Position numbers and translations under genes: made by a program. Positions 43,398 to 51,390 of a stretch of DNA of 64,000 nucleotides are shown in pieces. A model generated the notes under the pieces. That model had not been told where the DNA came from and did not search any database. It saw only the letters and a program-made list of their open reading frames with translations. Source of the DNA: JACVRW01 sp963825345 (GTDB lineage Bacteria > Actinomycetota > Thermoleophilia > Solirubrobacterales > Thermoleophilaceae); assembly GCA_963825345.1 (NCBI GenBank), contig CAWGSQ010000011.1, positions 124,001 through 188,000 on the forward strand, written 5' to 3'. Numbering within the stretch: the first letter of the stretch is position 1; each line of letters starts with the position of its first letter.

Positions 43398-44237
43398 CCA
43401 CGAGCCGCCGAGGATCAGGACGAGCCCTGCGGCCGTCGCGACGCTGAAGCTCTCGTCGAGCAGGACAACGCCGTAGAAGATCGAGAAGACCGGCGCGATG
43501 TAGCCGACCAGCGAGGCTCTCGCCGGCCCGTCGCTCGCCACGAGCGAGTGGAAGATCACGAACGCGAACCCGGTGCACACGACGCCGAGGATGAGGAGCG
43601 AGGCCACGGCGTCGAGCCCGGGCACCGCCTCCGGCGCGTGAACGAGCCCGAGCGGAAGGGTCACGAGCGCGGCCACGGCCTGGGTGCCGGCCACGGTCGC
43701 GACGGGCTCCACCCCGGCGAGATTGCGCTTCAGGTACCAGGCGGCCACGGCGTAACCGAGGGCGGCGAGGATGACGAACATGCCGCCCACGAGCGCCTCG
43801 GCGCCACCGCCGGCATCCACCCCGAGCAGCATCCCCACGCCGACAATCCCGATCGCCACGCCCACCAGGCTTGGCGTGCTCGCGCGCTGCTCGCCGGTGA
43901 GCGCGAAGGCGAGCAGGAAGGTGAAGATCGGCGCGCTTGCCACGAGGATTCCGGTGAGCGAGGACGAGATGCGCTCCTCGCCGAGCGCGATCAGCGTGAG
44001 CGGGACCGCCACCTGGACGAACGCCAGGATCACGATCGGACCGAAGCGCCCGCGGAGGCTGCCGAGAACCCCGCGCTGCAGCGCGAGCGGGACCAGCACA
44101 AGCGCGGCGAGGGCCGTCCGGATCGAGACGACGGCCCAGGGCGACACGCCGTCGTCCAGCGCGACCTTGATGAACAGGTAGGACGCACCCCAGAACGCGC
44201 TGAGCGTGAGCAGCAGGACGAGGGAACGGCGGGACAT
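43272..44237 (-). CDS. EamA/DMT-family transporter
   Basis: A 321-residue membrane protein with ten helices in two similar halves: the first starts LLTLSAFWGASYLFIKVALDDG, the second GMFVILAALGYAVAAWYLKR. These are EamA repeats of the drug/metabolite transporter superfamily, which export amino acids or other small metabolites. The C-terminal 35 residues after the last helix are hydrophilic and come from the part that overlaps rlmN. A LysR regulator diverges from it, so the regulator probably controls this exporter. The ATG at 44237 precedes the first helix directly. Confidence 0.85.
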   Translation of the reverse strand: MSRRSLVLLLTLSAFWGASYLFIKVALDDGVSPWAVVSIRTALAALVLVPLALQRGVLGSLRGRFGPIVILAFVQVAVPLTLIALGEERISSSLTGILVASAPIFTFLLAFALTGEQRASTPSLVGVAIGIVGVGMLLGVDAGGGAEALVGGMFVILAALGYAVAAWYLKRNLAGVEPVATVAGTQAVAALVTLPLGLVHAPEAVPGLDAVASLLILGVVCTGFAFVIFHSLVASDGPARASLVGYIAPVFSIFYGVVLLDESFSVATAAGLVLILGGSWLAAGGELPTRRRDVAAAGDPHGGPDAALLKGGPEGGDRVAA

Positions 44238-44307
44238 GCCACAAGCTAACCAGATGGCTCCCATTAGTCCTAATGACTCCTGCTTGACACGACGATAAGC
44301 TGTGCTG
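44238..44307. promoter_or_regulatory. Divergent promoter/operator region, EamA transporter / LysR regulator
   Basis: These 70 bases contain the dyad ATTAG-TC-CTAAT at 44263-44274, AT-rich against GC-rich surroundings. It fits the T-N11-A style dyad recognised by LysR-type regulators. A TTGACA is present at 44284-44289 but has no good -10 box at the right distance for the regulator gene. Confidence 0.55.
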
Positions 44308-45231
44308 ATGCTCGACATCCGCAGGATGAAGGTTCTCCGCGAGGTTGCCGCCAAGGGCTCGTTCTCGGCCGCGGCCGAGGCGCTCAACTTCACGCAGTCC
44401 GCCGTGAGCCAGCACATCGCGGCGCTCGAGCGCGAGACCGGGACCCAGCTGGTGGAGCGCTTCTCGCGCGGCGTCCGGCTCACCGAGGCGGGCACCGTGC
44501 TCGTCACTCACGCGGACGCGATCCTCTCCCGCCTCGAGTCGGCGGAGGAGGACCTCGCGGCAATCGCCGGCCTGCGCGGCGGCCGGCTGCGGCTCGTCTG
44601 CTTCCAGAGCGCCGGTGCCACGGTGGTGCCGAGGGCGGTGGCGACGTTCCATGGGCGCCACCCGGACGTCGAGCTGAGCCTGCGTGAGGCCGAGCCCGAC
44701 GAGGCCGCCTTGCTGTTGAAGGCGGGGGACGTGGACCTCGCGCTCGTCTACGACCACCCGGCGACGATGCTCGTGCCGGGGCTGGAGCTGACCCACCTCC
44801 TGGACGACTGCTACGACGCGCTCCTCCCCGCCGGCCACAAGCTCGCCGACCGCCGCCGTCTCTCGCTGGCCGATCTCTCAGAGGATCCGTGGATCCTCTC
44901 CACGAGCACGTGCGGGTGCCGCCAGATCACTCAAACCACCTGCCGGGACGCGGGCTTCGAGCCGCGAGTGGCCTTCGAGGCCGACGAGACGCTCGCCGCC
45001 CAGGCGCTCGTGGCCGCCGGCGTCGGCGTGACGCTCCTGCCACGGATGGCCCTCACGGCCGTGCATCCGGGCACGGTGCCGCGCGCGCTCAAGGACGCAC
45101 CGGTGCGCAGGGTGCTCGCCGCGCGCGTGGAGGGCGGCTTCCACTCGCCCGCCAGCGACGCGATGCTCCAGATCTTCCAGGACGTGGCCGGCGAGTTCAG
45201 CGGCCCGCGCCTGGAGCTCGCGGCGAGTTGA
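44308..45231 (+). CDS. LysR-family transcriptional regulator
   Basis: A 307-residue regulator. The N-terminal winged helix-turn-helix has VLREVAAKGSFSAAAEALNFTQSAVSQHIAALERETG (residues about 8-44), and the effector-binding domain runs from about 88 to 295. The domain includes STCGCRQITQTTC, unusually rich in cysteine, which might bind metal or sense redox state; that is speculative. The ATG at 44308 gives the family start MLDIRRMKVL; a GTG at 44302 is possible. It diverges from the EamA transporter and overlaps the next gene by four bases. Confidence 0.9.
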   Translation: MLDIRRMKVLREVAAKGSFSAAAEALNFTQSAVSQHIAALERETGTQLVERFSRGVRLTEAGTVLVTHADAILSRLESAEEDLAAIAGLRGGRLRLVCFQSAGATVVPRAVATFHGRHPDVELSLREAEPDEAALLLKAGDVDLALVYDHPATMLVPGLELTHLLDDCYDALLPAGHKLADRRRLSLADLSEDPWILSTSTCGCRQITQTTCRDAGFEPRVAFEADETLAAQALVAAGVGVTLLPRMALTAVHPGTVPRALKDAPVRRVLAARVEGGFHSPASDAMLQIFQDVAGEFSGPRLELAAS

Positions 45232-45650
45232 CGGACGCCGCTGTCGACCGCGTCCGGCGCTTCTGGGAGGACGCGTTCAACGAGCGCAACCTCGACCTGG
45301 TCGAAGAGTTCGTCGCGCCCGGGTACGTGAACCACAACGCCCTGCCCGGCACTCCACCCGGCCCGGAGGGGCAACGGGAGCTGATGACGCGCCTCTGGGA
45401 GGCATTTCCCGACGGGTGCTTCGAGATCAAGCACCTCGCGAGGGATGGCGACACGGTCATCTGCGTCGGCGTGATGTCCGGGACCCACGAGGGAACGCTG
45501 ATGGGTGTGCAAGCCACGGGTCGCCAGGTCGAATGGCGCCAATGCCACCTGTTTCGCGTGGACGCCGACGGCCGGGCGCTCGAGCATGACGCGATCCGCG
45601 ACGACGTCGGGCTGATGCGGCAGATGGGCGTCGGCCCCGGCGCGAGCTAG
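45228..45650 (+). CDS. SnoaL-like ester cyclase family protein
   Basis: A 140-residue protein of the NTF2-like superfamily, SnoaL/ester cyclase type: VRRFWEDAFNERNLDLVEEFVAPGYVNH (about 8-35), then GTHEGTLMGVQATGRQVEW. Members act as cyclases, hydrolases or simple binding proteins; the substrate is not predictable. The start is taken as TTG, overlapping the regulator stop (TTGA), so both are on one message. Its TAG stop shares CTAG with the convergent scpB stop. Confidence 0.7.
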   Translation: MTDAAVDRVRRFWEDAFNERNLDLVEEFVAPGYVNHNALPGTPPGPEGQRELMTRLWEAFPDGCFEIKHLARDGDTVICVGVMSGTHEGTLMGVQATGRQVEWRQCHLFRVDADGRALEHDAIRDDVGLMRQMGVGPGAS

Positions 45651-46228
45651 CCGGCGAGGTTCTTCGCGCGCTGCTCGCCCGCACGCAGCAGCCGCTCGCG
45701 GATGTCGCCCTCGTCCTCCGGGCTCGGGTCGAAGCGGCCCGGGTCGGGCAGGGCCTCCAGGCCCGAGAGGCCGAACAGCTTCTCGAACAGCTCCGTGCTC
45801 CGGTACATCACGGCGCCGAAGCGCGAGCGCCCCGACTCCTCGATCAGCCCCCGCTCTAGCAGCGTCCCGACCGCGGACTCCGACGCCACTCCGCGGATGC
45901 GTGCCACCTCGGGCCGCGAGACCGGCTGGAGATAGGCCACGATCGCGAGGCACTCGGCCTGGGCCTGTGTGAGCGGCGGCGTGCGCGGACGCGCCAGCAA
46001 CCTGCGAGCCGCGCGCTCCGCGACCGGGTCGGTGGCCAGTGTGAAGCCGCCGGCCACCTCGCGCAGGACCACTCCGCGGTAGCCCTCGGCGTAGTGCTCG
46101 CGCAGCCGTGCGAGCGCTTCGACGATCTCGCCCTCGCCCACCTCGCACGCGTCGGCCAGGCGGTCCACCGAAACCGGCTCCGGAGAGAGGAAGAGCAGCG
46201 CCTCGACGGTGCGGGCCAGGTCGTTCAC
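45647..46228 (-). CDS. scpB: Segregation and condensation protein ScpB
   Basis: A 193-residue winged-helix protein that joins ScpA and SMC in the condensin complex. LARTVEALLFLSPEPVSVDRLADA (3-26) and PPLTQAQAECLAIVAYLQPVSRPEVARIRG (about 82-111) are typical, followed by ERGLIEESGRSRFGAVMYRST. The GTG start overlaps the scpA stop (GTGA). The C-terminus has a hydrophilic tail. The pair scpA-scpB normally leads into rluB, which lies 4.5 kb away here. Confidence 0.94.
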   Translation of the reverse strand: MNDLARTVEALLFLSPEPVSVDRLADACEVGEGEIVEALARLREHYAEGYRGVVLREVAGGFTLATDPVAERAARRLLARPRTPPLTQAQAECLAIVAYLQPVSRPEVARIRGVASESAVGTLLERGLIEESGRSRFGAVMYRSTELFEKLFGLSGLEALPDPGRFDPSPEDEGDIRERLLRAGEQRAKNLAG

Positions 46229-46947
46229 GAGGACACCACCGTGATCGGGCCGAACGGAATCTCCTGCTCCCACTTGGCCTCGCCGGCCTTGTAGAGCTCG
46301 AGCAGCGCGAAGAGCGTGACGGCCTCGGTCAGGCGGTCGGCGCCCTCGACGGCCTCGTCGAACGAGAAGCGGCTGCGGCTCGACAGCAGGTCGCGCAGGT
46401 GGCGCAGGCGCTGTTCCACTGAGACCGCGGGCCGGCGCACGTGGCGCAGGTCGAGCGGGGGCGGAACGGTGAGCAGGTCGCCGAGCGCCTCCGCCAGTCG
46501 CTCGGGGTCGTATGCGGCCTCGGCCGCCTCGATGGAGATGCGCCGAAGCTCCGGCGGGAGCGGCGCGCTGCGGTAGCGGTAGCCGTGCTCGGCCTCGAGC
46601 CGGTCGCGCAGGTGCTCGGCCGCCTGGCGGTAGCGGTGGTACTCGAGCATGCGGGCGAGCAGCTCCTCCGCCGCCTCCATTGGCTCGAGGTCGAGGCCCT
46701 CCTCCTCGTCGGAGGGCAGCATCAGCCGCGACTTCAGCTCCAAGAGCGCCGCGATCAGCACGAGGAACTCGGTGGCCGCCTCGAGATCGAGCTCGCCCGT
46801 GCGCTCGAGGTATTCGACGTAGGCGAGCACCACCTCCGCGAGGTCGACCTCGAGCAGATCGATCTCCTCCTTGAGCACCAGCGTGAGGAGCAGGTCGAAC
46901 GGCCCGTTGAAGACCTCTAGGTCAAGGTCGAGCGAGGCGATTGACAT
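46225..46947 (-). CDS. scpA: Segregation and condensation protein ScpA
   Basis: A 240-residue kleisin of the SMC-ScpAB complex, which compacts and separates chromosomes. The N-terminal segment FNGPFDLLLTLVLKEEIDLLEVDLAEV (about 13-39) binds the SMC neck, and FLVLIAALLELKSRLMLP (about 61-78) is a family mark. The C-terminal winged helix (TEAVTLFALLELYKAGEAKWEQ) binds the SMC cap. It begins 28 bases after a short membrane peptide gene and overlaps scpB. Confidence 0.95.
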   Translation of the reverse strand: MSIASLDLDLEVFNGPFDLLLTLVLKEEIDLLEVDLAEVVLAYVEYLERTGELDLEAATEFLVLIAALLELKSRLMLPSDEEEGLDLEPMEAAEELLARMLEYHRYRQAAEHLRDRLEAEHGYRYRSAPLPPELRRISIEAAEAAYDPERLAEALGDLLTVPPPLDLRHVRRPAVSVEQRLRHLRDLLSSRSRFSFDEAVEGADRLTEAVTLFALLELYKAGEAKWEQEIPFGPITVVSS

Positions 46948-46974
46948 CGCCCGAGAGACTAGACGCGGGCCCGG

Positions 46975-47076
46975 TCAGAGGGTCGCGCCGAAGTCCGTCG
47001 CCCAGAGCGTCCACGCCAGGGTGGCGAGGAGCACGATCATGAGCGGCCGGACGAGCGGGCGGTCGAGCGCCTTCAT
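46975..47076 (-). CDS. Putative 33-residue membrane peptide
   Basis: A short frame starts ATG at 47076 and ends TGA at 46975. It has a basic start (MKALDRPLVRP), one hydrophobic helix (LMIVLLATLAWTLWA) and a short polar end. It lies between trpS and scpA in the same direction, five bases after a CRP-like palindrome. The topology and position favour a real small membrane protein, but there is no clear ribosome site and conservation is unknown. Confidence 0.45.
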   Translation of the reverse strand: MKALDRPLVRPLMIVLLATLAWTLWATDFGATL

Positions 47077-47080
47077 ATGT

Positions 47081-47100
47081 CTTGTGATCGGAATCACAAG
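47081..47100. promoter_or_regulatory. CRP/GlxR-type palindrome
   Basis: CTTGTGAT-CGGA-ATCACAAG is a perfect 8-bp-arm palindrome. It contains TGTGA-N6-TCACA, the consensus of CRP and of actinobacterial GlxR/CRP sites. It lies five bases before the start of the small membrane peptide and 28 bases after the trpS stop on the same strand. Transcribed, it would also form a hairpin but without a T-run, so a protein site is preferred over a terminator. Confidence 0.6.
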
Positions 47101-47128
47101 ATCGATTCTTTAGCGCGGCCTGCGGACG

Positions 47129-48118
47129 TTAAGCGCGAGGACCCAGTCCCATAGCGGAATGCACCTCCGCCATGGTGGGAACGGCGATCTCTCTCGCTCG
47201 ATCGGCGCCGGTTCGCAGCGTGCGCTCCAGCGCGCCCTCGTCCGCGCGCAGCTCGGCGTAGCGCTCGCGCACGGGCGCCAGCAGCTCGGCCACCGCCTCG
47301 CCCACCGACTGCTTGAACGCCCCGTAGCCCTGACCCTCGAACTCGCGCTCCACCTGCTCGGGCGGCATGTCGCGCGCCACCGAGTAGATGTCGATCAGGT
47401 TCGTGATCCCGGCCTTGTCCGGAGCGCGCACGACGCCGCTCCCCGAGTCCGTCTCCGCGCGCTTGATCTTCTTGACGATCGCGTCCGGCTCGTCGTCGAT
47501 GTAGATCCGCCCGGCCTCTGAGCTGCCGGTGGTCGACATCTTCGCGTCAGGGCTCTGAAGATCCATGATCCGCGCTCCCGTTTTCGGGACCACGGCCTCG
47601 GCCTCGACGAACACCTCGCCGTAGGTCGAGTTGAAGCGCCGGGCGATCTCGCGCGCCAGCTCGACGTGCTGGCGCTGGTCCTCGCCCACCGGCACCTGGT
47701 CGGTCTTGTAGAGCAGGATGTCGGCGGCCTGCAGAACCGGATAGGTGAAGAGGCTGGTGCGCACCAGCTGCTGCTCGCGCGCCGACTTGTCCTTGAACTG
47801 GGTCATGCGCTGAAGGTCGCCATAGGGAGTGACCGACGAGAGCAGCCAGCAGAGCTCCGAGTGCTCGGCCAGGTCGGACTGGCGAAACAGGATGCAGCGC
47901 TCGGGGTCGAGGCCGGCGGCCATGAGCATGGCGGTCGTGTCGAGCACGTAGCCTGGCAGCGCGTCGGGGTCGTAGGACACGCTCGTGGCGTGTAGATCGA
48001 CGATGCAGTAGATGGCGGGGTCGCCGCGCTCCTGGCCGTCGAGGTAGCCGCGGATCGCCCCGATGTAGTTGCCGAGGTGCTTGCGCCCGGTCGGCTGGAT
48101 GCCGCTGAAGATGCGCAC
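47129..48118 (-). CDS. trpS: Tryptophanyl-tRNA synthetase
   Basis: A 329-residue class I synthetase charging tRNA-Trp. The HIGH-like motif is in GIQPTGRKHLGNYIGA (6-21) and the KMSKS-like motif in DAKMSTTGSS (about 190-199). Length and motifs match bacterial TrpS. The start is GTG. It stands ahead of scpA-scpB on the minus strand and follows the sulfite-oxidase-like gene by 12 bases. Confidence 0.96.
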   Translation of the reverse strand: MRIFSGIQPTGRKHLGNYIGAIRGYLDGQERGDPAIYCIVDLHATSVSYDPDALPGYVLDTTAMLMAAGLDPERCILFRQSDLAEHSELCWLLSSVTPYGDLQRMTQFKDKSAREQQLVRTSLFTYPVLQAADILLYKTDQVPVGEDQRQHVELAREIARRFNSTYGEVFVEAEAVVPKTGARIMDLQSPDAKMSTTGSSEAGRIYIDDEPDAIVKKIKRAETDSGSGVVRAPDKAGITNLIDIYSVARDMPPEQVEREFEGQGYGAFKQSVGEAVAELLAPVRERYAELRADEGALERTLRTGADRAREIAVPTMAEVHSAMGLGPRA

Positions 48119-48130
48119 CGGGCGGGCAGT

Positions 48131-49207
48131 CTAGGGCGCGACCTGCACGGTGATCCTCTCCACCGCGTTGTTCGCGTAGCCCTTCAGGTTCCAGGGTGGG
48201 TCGAGCGGCTGGGTGTTGCCCGCTGAGTCGGTCGCCCTTGAGGACAGCACGTGCTCGCCGGGATCTGCGTTCCAGTCAAAGCTCCAGCCGCGCCACGCGT
48301 TCGGGCCGATTGCAGGGTCGAGAACCGCGGCATTGAAGGTCGCGCCTCCGTCGGTGGAGACCTCGACACGTTCGATGCTGCCCTGGCCTGACCAGGCTCG
48401 ACCGGTGACGGTGTTCGGTCCGGGTTCCAGGTGGCGAGTGCGCGTCATGAAGTCCGGCACGCCGGGGGGCACCATCAGGGAGCGCGGCAGCATGCGGGTG
48501 ACCGGCTCGCCCGGCTCACCGTCCTCGCCGTACATCCGGTAGGCCACCGAGTTCTGGAAGCCGCCGAAGGGCTCCTCGAGGACGGTGATGCGCGTGAGCC
48601 ACTTCACGTTCTGCATGCCGTACCAGCCTGGGACCACGAGCCGCAGCGGGAAGCCGTGCTGGGGCGGGAGTGGCTCGCCGTTCATTTCGTAGGCGAGGAG
48701 CGCGTCGCGCGCGTCGGCGATCGGCATCGCGCGCTCGTAGGTCTGCGCCTCGCCTCCCTCGATGCCCCTGTCGAGGGCACTGAAGAGGAGCTCGACCGCG
48801 CTCTGCTTCACGCCGGCGTCCTCGAGCAGCGGTCCGAGCCGGGCGCCGCCCCACTCCGCGGTGCCCACGGCCTCGGTCAGCCACGGCTGGCTGACCGGGC
48901 GCGGCTCGAGCAGGGCGCGGCCGTTGCCGGCGCACTCGAAGGTGATGGGCCCGTCGACCCGTTCCCGTGCCCGAAGATCGTCGAGTGAGAGCGTCAGCGG
49001 GCGCTCGACCGCACCGGTGATCTCGAGCTCGAAGCTGGCGGGGTCGACCGCAGGGATGTCGTAGTGGATCAGGAGGTAGTGAAGCCCGGCCGGGGTGATC
49101 GGGTCCCGGAGCGCCTCGAGGGGAAGGCCGTGGTTGCGGGCCGCGAGCCGCAGCTCAGCATGCGTGATTCCCTCATCGCCGGCGGTGCCGGCGGGCGCGG
49201 CGTCCAT
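48131..49207 (-). CDS. Sulfite oxidase-like molybdopterin protein
   Basis: A 358-residue protein of the sulfite oxidase superfamily. The molybdenum-binding domain covers about 30-230, with the single-pyranopterin ligand Cys92 in TFECAGNGR and VVPGWYGMQNVKWLTRI (about 190-206). The Ig-like dimerisation domain follows (about 240-355). No signal or Tat peptide is present, so it is probably cytoplasmic, unlike SorA or MsrP. No cytochrome partner is adjacent. Sulfite oxidation is possible but the substrate is not shown. Confidence 0.85.
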   Translation of the reverse strand: MDAAPAGTAGDEGITHAELRLAARNHGLPLEALRDPITPAGLHYLLIHYDIPAVDPASFELEITGAVERPLTLSLDDLRARERVDGPITFECAGNGRALLEPRPVSQPWLTEAVGTAEWGGARLGPLLEDAGVKQSAVELLFSALDRGIEGGEAQTYERAMPIADARDALLAYEMNGEPLPPQHGFPLRLVVPGWYGMQNVKWLTRITVLEEPFGGFQNSVAYRMYGEDGEPGEPVTRMLPRSLMVPPGVPDFMTRTRHLEPGPNTVTGRAWSGQGSIERVEVSTDGGATFNAAVLDPAIGPNAWRGWSFDWNADPGEHVLSSRATDSAGNTQPLDPPWNLKGYANNAVERITVQVAP

Positions 49208-49216
49208 GCGGCGACT

Positions 49217-49486
49217 CTAGCTCTGGAAGACGCCGCCGTCGAAGTCCGTGACCCCGACGATCACCGACAACAGTCCGATGCACACGATCACGAGCGCAGC
49301 CCAAAAGGTGAGGCGCGCGCCGGAGACGTGTGCGTATGCCATGGCGATCAGGCCGATCACCAGACCGAGCGGGAAGAGGATCAGCATGCTGATCGCGGCT
49401 GTGATGGCGAGCACGACCGCGGCCTGCCGGTCGCGGCGACGTGAGAGGTCGCGTTCCTGCGGGGCGATGCCGCCTAGGCCGCTCAC
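49217..49486 (-). CDS. Small hypothetical membrane protein
   Basis: An 89-residue protein with a charged start (APQERDLSRRRDRQ) and two hydrophobic stretches (about 25-52 and 58-80), including LFPLGLVIGLIAMAYAHVSGAR. This resembles DUF4190-like small membrane proteins. The GTG at 49486 is chosen because GAAGGA lies just before it; a longer reading from an ATG at 49519 would make its start overlap the next gene's start. Function is unknown. Confidence 0.55.
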   Translation of the reverse strand: MSGLGGIAPQERDLSRRRDRQAAVVLAITAAISMLILFPLGLVIGLIAMAYAHVSGARLTFWAALVIVCIGLLSVIVGVTDFDGGVFQS

Positions 49487-49517
49487 GTTTCCTTCATTCC
49501 CGGGATAGGCTCGTTTC

Positions 49518-51383
49518 ATGCTGAGGCCCTCGGCGCTGGTCCTGACCGCTGCGATCCTGCTGACGAGCCCCGCCGCGCTGTCGGCGGCTACGGGGGACTC
49601 GGCCCGTAAGCAGCGTCCGCGGGTGGCGAAGGCCGAGCTTCAGCCGTTTCGTTCATGCGATGCGCTGGTCCGCTATGCGCGCCGGAACGTCCGCCGCGGG
49701 CCTGGGATGTTCCCACCGCCGGTCGGCGGGATCGTGCCGCCTCCACCGCGAAGGATCGACTCTCCGACGACGGGCCCGGTGCCTTCTCCCGCGGCTCCCG
49801 GCGCCGAGTCGGATCAGTCCCAGACCAACGTCCAGGAGCAGGGGGTTGACGAGCCCGACGTCGTGAAGGCTGCCGGCGGGCGGATCTTCGCGGTCGCGGG
49901 CGGCCAGCTTCACGCCATCGACGCCGCCGGGCCGCGTCTGCTCGGCTCGCTTCGGCTGGACGGCTATGCGCACGAGCTGCTGCTTCACGGCAAGCGTCTG
50001 CTCGTCCTGTCGCAGGACGCAGCCGGCCCGGTGGGCATCGAGTCAGCGCTCTCGAGGCCGTACCAGCCCAACCCGGTGACGCTCCTCACGGAGCTGGACG
50101 TGAGCGACCCCGCCAAGATGACCGTGGTTCGCGTCCAGCGGGTTCGCGGCCTGTTGGTGAGCGCGCGCCTGACCGGGGCGATCGCACGCGTCGTGGTGAC
50201 CAACACGCCGCGCGCGGGGGCCGAGCCCGCGCTGCGCTCACGCCTGCGCGGCTGGCTGCCCCACACCACCGTCGCCAACCGGCTGACCGGCCACAAACGC
50301 ACCCGGCCCGCCACCCGCTGCCGGGCCGTGCGGAGGGCGCAGGTCTTCTCCGGGCTCGACATGCTCACGGTGCTCACGATCGACATGGACCGAGGGCTGC
50401 CGGAGGTGGAGTCCGACGCCGTGATGACGGGCGCGGAGCTCGTGTACGCATCGCCGCGCCGCCTGTACGTGGCCACGCAGCGCTTCGTCCCGCAGTCCGC
50501 GCCGGAGCAGGATGTCCACGGGGGCACGACGATCCACGAGTTCGACGCCTCGGACACGGCCGAGACGACATACCGGGCCAGCGGCACGGTGCCCGGCTTC
50601 CTGCTCAACCAGTGGGCGATGTCCGAGCGCGGCGGAGTGCTGAGGGTCGCGAGCAGTGAGGATCCGACCTGGCTCGGCGGCACCCAGACAGGTGGGCAGA
50701 GCTTCGTGACGACGCTCGCCCGCCGGGAGGGCAGCCTTGCCCGGCTCGGCCAGGTCGGTGGGCTCGGGAAGGGCGAACGCATCTATTCCGTTCGCTTTAT
50801 CGACGACGTCGGCTACGTGGTGACCTTCCGTCAGGTCGACCCTCTCTACACCGTGGACCTCTCCGCCCCCGCCAACCCGAGGGTGCGCGGGGAGCTGAAG
50901 ATCCGCGGCTACTCCGCCTACCTCCACCCCGTGGGCCGTGACCTGCTGCTCGGCGTGGGCCAGGACGCCACCGAGCAGGGCCAGCGCCTCGGCACCCAGC
51001 TCTCGCTGTTCGACGTCTCAGATGTGGCGCAGCCGCGGCGCCTGCACCAGCGCACGGTCGCGCCCGGCGCCTACTCCGACGTCGAGTACGACCACCACGC
51101 GTTTCTCTGGTGGGCGCCGCGCAACCTCGCCGTGATGCCGGTCCAGTACGCGACGGATCGGGACTATTTCAGCGGCGCGCTGGGCTTCAGCGTCGAGCGG
51201 ACGCCCGGCATCGGCGAGGTCGGCAGCGCCACCCACGAAGCCGGGGACTACATCGCCCCGATCCAGCGTTCCTTCGTCGTGGGCGGGCGCCTGTTCACAC
51301 TCTCCGATCTCGGGCTCGAGGAGAACGACCTCGCGGATCTGTCGGAGAGGGCCTGGCTCGAGCTGCCCGCGGCTGCGCCCTGA
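49518..51383 (+). CDS. Secreted beta-propeller domain protein
   Basis: A 621-residue exported protein. Residues 1-24 form a signal peptide (LRPSALVLTAAILLTSPAALSA, cleavage after Ala). A Pro-rich stretch at about 70-95 follows, then the family entry motif QTNVQEQGVDEPDVVKAAGG (about 103-122) of the secreted beta-propeller group. The rest contains blade-like segments (GRIFAVAGGQLHAIDA, YSVRFIDDVGYVVTFRQVDPLYTVDL). Such proteins are known from archaea and Gram-positives, but their role is not established. A short leader before the ATG has no clear ribosome site. Confidence 0.75.
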   Translation: MLRPSALVLTAAILLTSPAALSAATGDSARKQRPRVAKAELQPFRSCDALVRYARRNVRRGPGMFPPPVGGIVPPPPRRIDSPTTGPVPSPAAPGAESDQSQTNVQEQGVDEPDVVKAAGGRIFAVAGGQLHAIDAAGPRLLGSLRLDGYAHELLLHGKRLLVLSQDAAGPVGIESALSRPYQPNPVTLLTELDVSDPAKMTVVRVQRVRGLLVSARLTGAIARVVVTNTPRAGAEPALRSRLRGWLPHTTVANRLTGHKRTRPATRCRAVRRAQVFSGLDMLTVLTIDMDRGLPEVESDAVMTGAELVYASPRRLYVATQRFVPQSAPEQDVHGGTTIHEFDASDTAETTYRASGTVPGFLLNQWAMSERGGVLRVASSEDPTWLGGTQTGGQSFVTTLARREGSLARLGQVGGLGKGERIYSVRFIDDVGYVVTFRQVDPLYTVDLSAPANPRVRGELKIRGYSAYLHPVGRDLLLGVGQDATEQGQRLGTQLSLFDVSDVAQPRRLHQRTVAPGAYSDVEYDHHAFLWWAPRNLAVMPVQYATDRDYFSGALGFSVERTPGIGEVGSATHEAGDYIAPIQRSFVVGGRLFTLSDLGLEENDLADLSERAWLELPAAAP

Positions 51384-51390
51384 GCCGACG

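Noticed and set aside
44284..44289. TTGACA as the -35 box of the LysR gene
   Set aside because: No -10 box at 16-19 bases, and that distance falls inside the gene start.
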